This document shows, piece by piece, positions 61,129 to 64,000 of a stretch of DNA of 64,000 bases. The notes beneath the pieces were generated by a model, which saw only the letters and a list, made by a program, of their open reading frames with translations, made no database searches and was not told the origin of the DNA. The position numbers and the translations under genes were made by a program. Within the stretch, counting starts at the first letter, position 1. Every line of letters begins with the position of its first letter. Source of the DNA: Kibdelosporangium aridum (GTDB taxonomy: Bacteria; Actinomycetota; Actinomycetes; Mycobacteriales; Pseudonocardiaceae); contig NZ_FWXV01000002.1 of NCBI RefSeq assembly GCF_900176515.1, positions 186,001-250,000 on the forward strand, given 5' to 3'.

Positions 61129-61158
61129 TTGCCATCCAACTCTCTTAGTTTCTAAGAT
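61129..61158 (+). promoter_or_regulatory. Leaderless promoter with operator-like dyad
   Basis: TTGCCA (61129-61134), an 18-base spacer and TAAGAT (61153-61158) make a good promoter. TAAGAT ends 6 bases before the ATG at 61165, implying a leaderless message. TCTTAGTTTCTAAGA (61143-61157), a dyad with 6-bp arms, overlaps the -10. Confidence 0.65.
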
Positions 61159-61164
61159 GCTCTC

Positions 61165-62682
61165 ATGACTGATGTAATCGTGGTTGGAGCCGGACTAGGT
61201 GGCCTGTCGACAGCGATGTTCCTCGCGACGCGCGGGGTGGATGTACTGGTAGTGGAGCGGCACGAGAGCACGTCGATCCATCCGCGTGCGTCCGGGCAGC
61301 ATCCGCGGACCATGGAGTTCCTGCGGATCGGTGGCGTCGCGGACGAGGTGCTCGCGATCGCCGACTGGTCGTCGGACTTCACGATCAAGGTCGTGGAGAG
61401 CGTGCGGGGCCGGGTGATCCACTCCATCGTGGAGAACTTCGGCGACTTCCACAAGGAGATCGAGCAGCTCGCGCCCGCGGGCTGGGGATCGGCGAGCCAG
61501 GACCAGACCGAGCCGATCCTGTTGGCACAGGCCAGGAAACACGGCGCCGACGTCCGGTTCTCGACCGAGCTGGTGTCGTTCGACCAGGACGCTGACGGGG
61601 TCACCGCGCAGCTGCTCGATCTCGTTTCCGGTCGTGCACAAGAGGTCCGCGCCTCCTATCTGGTCGCGGCCGACGGAAATCGCAGCCCGGTAAGGGAAAG
61701 ACTGGGCATCCCCCGATCCGGTTTCGGTGGGCTGGCCAACCACATCGGTGTCGTGTTCGACGCCGACCTGACCGAGGTGCTGCCGGAGGACATCCAGGGT
61801 CTCTACTACTTGCAGAACCCCGCTTTCACCGGTGCGTACGTCAACACGAGCGTCCGGGGCAGGCACCTGTTCTCGATCGAGTACCACCCGGAGAACGGCG
61901 AGTCGTACGCCGACTACCCCGACGCCAGGATCACCGAGCTGATGCGGATCGGCCTGGACATCCCGGATCTCGAGCCCGAGATCGTCTGGAAAGGCCCGTG
62001 GGAGATGGCGGCGCGGATCGCCGACCGCTGGCGCGACGGCCGCGTGTTCCTGGTCGGTGACGCCGCCAAAGTCACGCCGCCGACCGGCGGGCTCGGCGGG
62101 AACGCAGCTGTGTGCGACGGCTTCGACATCGCGTGGAAGCTCGCAGCGGTCGTGCACGGCCAAGCGGGCAGTGGCCTGTTGGACACCTACGAGCCGGAAC
62201 GCAAACTCGCCGCTCAACTGGTGGTGGACGAATCGTTGTTCAACTACGTCCAGCGGATGGCGCCACACCTGGCAGGCCCGGACATCCCGGAGCCGGTCGG
62301 CTGGTTCGAGGCGATCATGGGCATGCGGCACACGTCCAGCGCGGTGATCGCGGAGCCGAACGACGGTTCGCTGGTGATGAACCCGTTCCAGTTCTCCGGT
62401 GAACCGGGTTTCCACGCACCGCACGTGGTTCTGCCGTCCGGTGAGTCCACACTGGACGTCTGGGGCGCCGGCTGGGTGTTGCTCGCGGGTCCGGACGGCG
62501 GCTGGGACGAGATCGACGCCGGTGTCCAGTACCGATCACTGGGCGACCAGTACGACCGGTTCGGCGTCGGCCGCGAAGGCGCGAGCCTGCTCCGGCCGGA
62601 CGGGATCGTGGCATGGCGGACCACGTCGAAGGCCGACGAAGCCACGCTGAAGAACGTGCTGCGACAGGTGTTGTCTTGTTAA
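61165..62682 (+). CDS. FAD-dependent aromatic monooxygenase
   Basis: A 505-residue class A flavoprotein hydroxylase, similar in plan to the PgaE/RdmE polyketide hydroxylases and RifMO-like enzymes. The FAD loop is [16 protein letters not shown] (6-21), the DG motif is [12 protein letters not shown] (about 167-178) and the GD motif is [20 protein letters not shown] (about 294-313). The C-terminal thioredoxin-like domain runs from about 400. It uses NAD(P)H and O2 to hydroxylate an aromatic or macrocyclic compound. It stands alone with its own leaderless promoter, so a role in detoxification is as likely as one in biosynthesis. Confidence 0.9.
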   Translation: MTDVIVVGAGLGGLSTAMFLATRGVDVLVVERHESTSIHPRASGQHPRTMEFLRIGGVADEVLAIADWSSDFTIKVVESVRGRVIHSIVENFGDFHKEIEQLAPAGWGSASQDQTEPILLAQARKHGADVRFSTELVSFDQDADGVTAQLLDLVSGRAQEVRASYLVAADGNRSPVRERLGIPRSGFGGLANHIGVVFDADLTEVLPEDIQGLYYLQNPAFTGAYVNTSVRGRHLFSIEYHPENGESYADYPDARITELMRIGLDIPDLEPEIVWKGPWEMAARIADRWRDGRVFLVGDAAKVTPPTGGLGGNAAVCDGFDIAWKLAAVVHGQAGSGLLDTYEPERKLAAQLVVDESLFNYVQRMAPHLAGPDIPEPVGWFEAIMGMRHTSSAVIAEPNDGSLVMNPFQFSGEPGFHAPHVVLPSGESTLDVWGAGWVLLAGPDGGWDEIDAGVQYRSLGDQYDRFGVGREGASLLRPDGIVAWRTTSKADEATLKNVLRQVLSC

Positions 62683-62692
62683 GTTGTGGGGC

Positions 62693-63562
62693 ATGCGAGT
62701 CTTCCTGCTGGTGGTGACGCTGCTCGGACTGCTCGTGGCGCCGGCGTCAGCGCAGCCACGGCACGGCTTGTACCGCTCGTATGTGGCATTGGGTGACTCA
62801 TACGCGTCCGGTCCCGGGATCCCGCAACAAGTCGGGCAACCGGCAGGGTGTGCCCGGTCGGACCACAACTATCCCTCGCTGATCGCCAAGTGGCTGCGCA
62901 TCCCGAACTTCACCGACGTCAGCTGCGGTGGTGCCAGGACGGTCGACATGACCAGGCCACAGCAGGTCTCCGGCGGGACGAACCCGCCGCAGCTGAACGC
63001 GTTGAAGGCCGACACCGAACTCGTCACGCTGATGATCGGCGGGAACGACATCGGTTTCGGCGAGATCGTCTCCACCTGTGGCCGTCTGGCGTCGAACGAC
63101 CAGAAGGGCAACCCGTGCGAACGGCACTACACCGCCGGCACGGACCAGTTGGCGGCCAGGATCGCCGCGGTCGGCCCGAAGATCTCCGCCGTGCTTGACG
63201 GGATCCGCAAGCGTTCACCCCGCGCACACGTCGTGGTGGTGAGCTACTTGCGGATCCTGCCCGCGAGCGGGACCTGCTTTCCACAGGTCCCGTTCGCCGC
63301 GGGTGACGTGCCGTACTTCGACCGGACGTCACGCAAGCTCAACGCAGAGCTCGGCGCACAGGCCGCGAAGCACAAGGCTTCCTTCGTCAACCCGTATCCG
63401 TACTCGTATGGGCACGATGCATGCCAGCCCGCTGACCGCAAGTGGGTCGAGGGTTTGTTCCCCTCTTCACCCGCCGCGCAGATGCACCCGAACGCCAAGG
63501 GCATGCAGGCGGTCGCCGCGCTGAGCGTGCCGACTGTCCTGTTCGGACGGTTTCAGAGGTAG
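62693..63562 (+). CDS. Secreted SGNH/GDSL hydrolase
   Basis: A 289-residue secreted SGNH hydrolase. The signal peptide ends SAQA near residue 19. Block I is VALGDSYASGPG, the oxyanion Asn is in MIGGNDIGFGE, and the last block has the His in AQMHPNAKGM. Cysteines are arranged as in Streptomyces lipases. It starts 10 bases after the monooxygenase stop, with an alternative TTG at 62684. Its end overlaps the convergent AAA+ gene by 10 bases. It differs enough from the SGNH protein at 54 kb to be a separate paralogue. Confidence 0.9.
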   Translation: MRVFLLVVTLLGLLVAPASAQPRHGLYRSYVALGDSYASGPGIPQQVGQPAGCARSDHNYPSLIAKWLRIPNFTDVSCGGARTVDMTRPQQVSGGTNPPQLNALKADTELVTLMIGGNDIGFGEIVSTCGRLASNDQKGNPCERHYTAGTDQLAARIAAVGPKISAVLDGIRKRSPRAHVVVVSYLRILPASGTCFPQVPFAAGDVPYFDRTSRKLNAELGAQAAKHKASFVNPYPYSYGHDACQPADRKWVEGLFPSSPAAQMHPNAKGMQAVAALSVPTVLFGRFQR

Positions 63563-64000
63563 AGACCGACGTGCTCGTCCGCTGCCTCGGCCGTCACCGG
63601 GGCGGCCCCCGCCACCAGCGCGTAGAGCTCCGCGAGGGTCGCGCCGTGACCGGGGGCGGTCGCTTTGCCGTCCAGCCAGGCATTCGCCTCGGCCTGCGAC
63701 AGGGCACCGACCTCGATCTGGGCGAGGCACCGGCCAGGCCGGGTGACCGCTGGGTGCAGCCGCGCCAGGTTCTCGTTGGTGGTGATCCCAATGAGCGTCT
63801 GGCAGCCCTGGCCGAGCAGACCATCGGTGAGGTTGAGCAACCGGGACAACGCCTGCCCGGTCGACGCCTTCGCCTCGCCGCGGATCAACTCGTCGCAGTC
63901 CTCCAGCAACAACAGCCGCCACGGCTTGTCGTCGTCCTCGTTGCCCTCCAGCGCGACCTGCAGCAGATACGACGGGCTGTCGAACAACCGCTCGGGGTCA
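63553..64000 (-). CDS. AAA+ ATPase, C-terminal part, gene runs off the right edge
   Basis: The last 148 codons of an AAA+ ATPase. Visible are Walker B (LLLLEDCDEL), sensor 1 (LIGITTNEN) and the arginine-finger region (TRPGRC), followed by the small helical domain. The Walker A part lies beyond 64000. The pattern resembles actinobacterial single-AAA ATPases of the CbxX/BCS1-like group; the cellular partner is unknown. Confidence 0.8.
   Translation of the reverse strand, partial: DPERLFDSPSYLLQVALEGNEDDDKPWRLLLLEDCDELIRGEAKASTGQALSRLLNLTDGLLGQGCQTLIGITTNENLARLHPAVTRPGRCLAQIEVGALSQAEANAWLDGKATAPGHGATLAELYALVAGAAPVTAEAADEHVGLYL

Noticed and set aside
1-64000. CRISPR arrays, tRNA or rRNA genes, prophage
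   Set aside because: No regularly spaced repeats beyond the 22-bp block, no cloverleaf-like sequence noticed, and no phage structural or integrase genes.

Overview
The window is high-GC actinobacterial chromosome, most likely from the order Pseudonocardiales (an Amycolatopsis- or Kibdelosporangium-like soil organism). The basis is many GTG starts, ATGA-coupled operons, at least six TetR regulators, a gamma-butyrolactone receptor beside a SARP activator, an F420-type luciferase-like enzyme, a CsxA-type exo-glucosaminidase of the kind known from Amycolatopsis, and a 10-methyl fatty acid gene pair. I see no rRNA, tRNA, CRISPR array, phage genes or intact insertion sequence. Genus assignment is inference.

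Layout. 1-5.3 kb: a TetR-flavin monooxygenase pair diverges from a methionine-salvage operon (flavin monooxygenase-like gene, mtnA, mtnC, mtnB, mtnD). 5.4-8.5 kb: a 22-bp tandem repeat, then a secreted GH81 beta-1,3-glucanase behind a LacI-type operator. 8.5-10.6 kb: a gamma-butyrolactone receptor and a SARP activator, convergent, with autoregulator-like elements at both promoters, then a phosphoribosyltransferase. 10.8-17.1 kb: a nucleobase-type locus (cytosine deaminase-like enzyme, IPNS-fold dioxygenase, NCS1 permease) converging on an amidohydrolase-P450 pair, which diverges from a glutamine synthetase-like gene (a split FluG-like arrangement). 17.2-22.5 kb: a long-chain acyl-CoA ligase and a three-subunit molybdenum aldehyde oxidase. 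22.6-25.3 kb: a secreted GH2 exo-beta-D-glucosaminidase.

25.2-31.4 kb: an operon of CoA-transferase/racemase, LLM oxidoreductase and 8-oxoguanine-type deaminase, a zinc alcohol dehydrogenase, and an MpaB-like oxygenase with its TetR. 31.5-36.4 kb: a wax ester synthase/DGAT and a very large secreted subtilase. 36.5-44.3 kb: lipid/steroid catabolism, with a paired acyl-CoA dehydrogenase operon, a Tat-exported KstD-like flavoprotein preceded by two perfect matches to the KstR operator consensus, a PHA-synthase-like hydrolase, and an SDR-ALDH operon with a divergent TetR. 45-49.4 kb: a Tat-exported epoxide hydrolase-like protein, an unrecognised secreted protein, and a tmsA/tmsB-like pair for 10-methyl-branched fatty acids. 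49.5-55.9 kb: a leucine-catabolism-like operon (carboxyltransferase, biotin carboxylase, acyl-CoA dehydrogenase) and a TetR gene that share a 16-bp operator, with a secreted SGNH lipase between them. 56-64 kb: a DUF574-type methyltransferase, a PAS-GGDEF-degenerate EAL protein, a small hypothetical protein, MetX, a leaderless flavin monooxygenase, a second SGNH hydrolase and the end of an AAA+ ATPase.

The strongest regulatory stories that can be read directly are the ARE-like elements embedded in the receptor and SARP promoters, the KstR-type boxes on a leaderless kstD promoter, and the three matching operators of the carboxylase/TetR locus. The most open biochemical question is the deaminase-dioxygenase-permease-P450-amidohydrolase-GS locus, whose dioxygenase lacks the usual RxS arginine.
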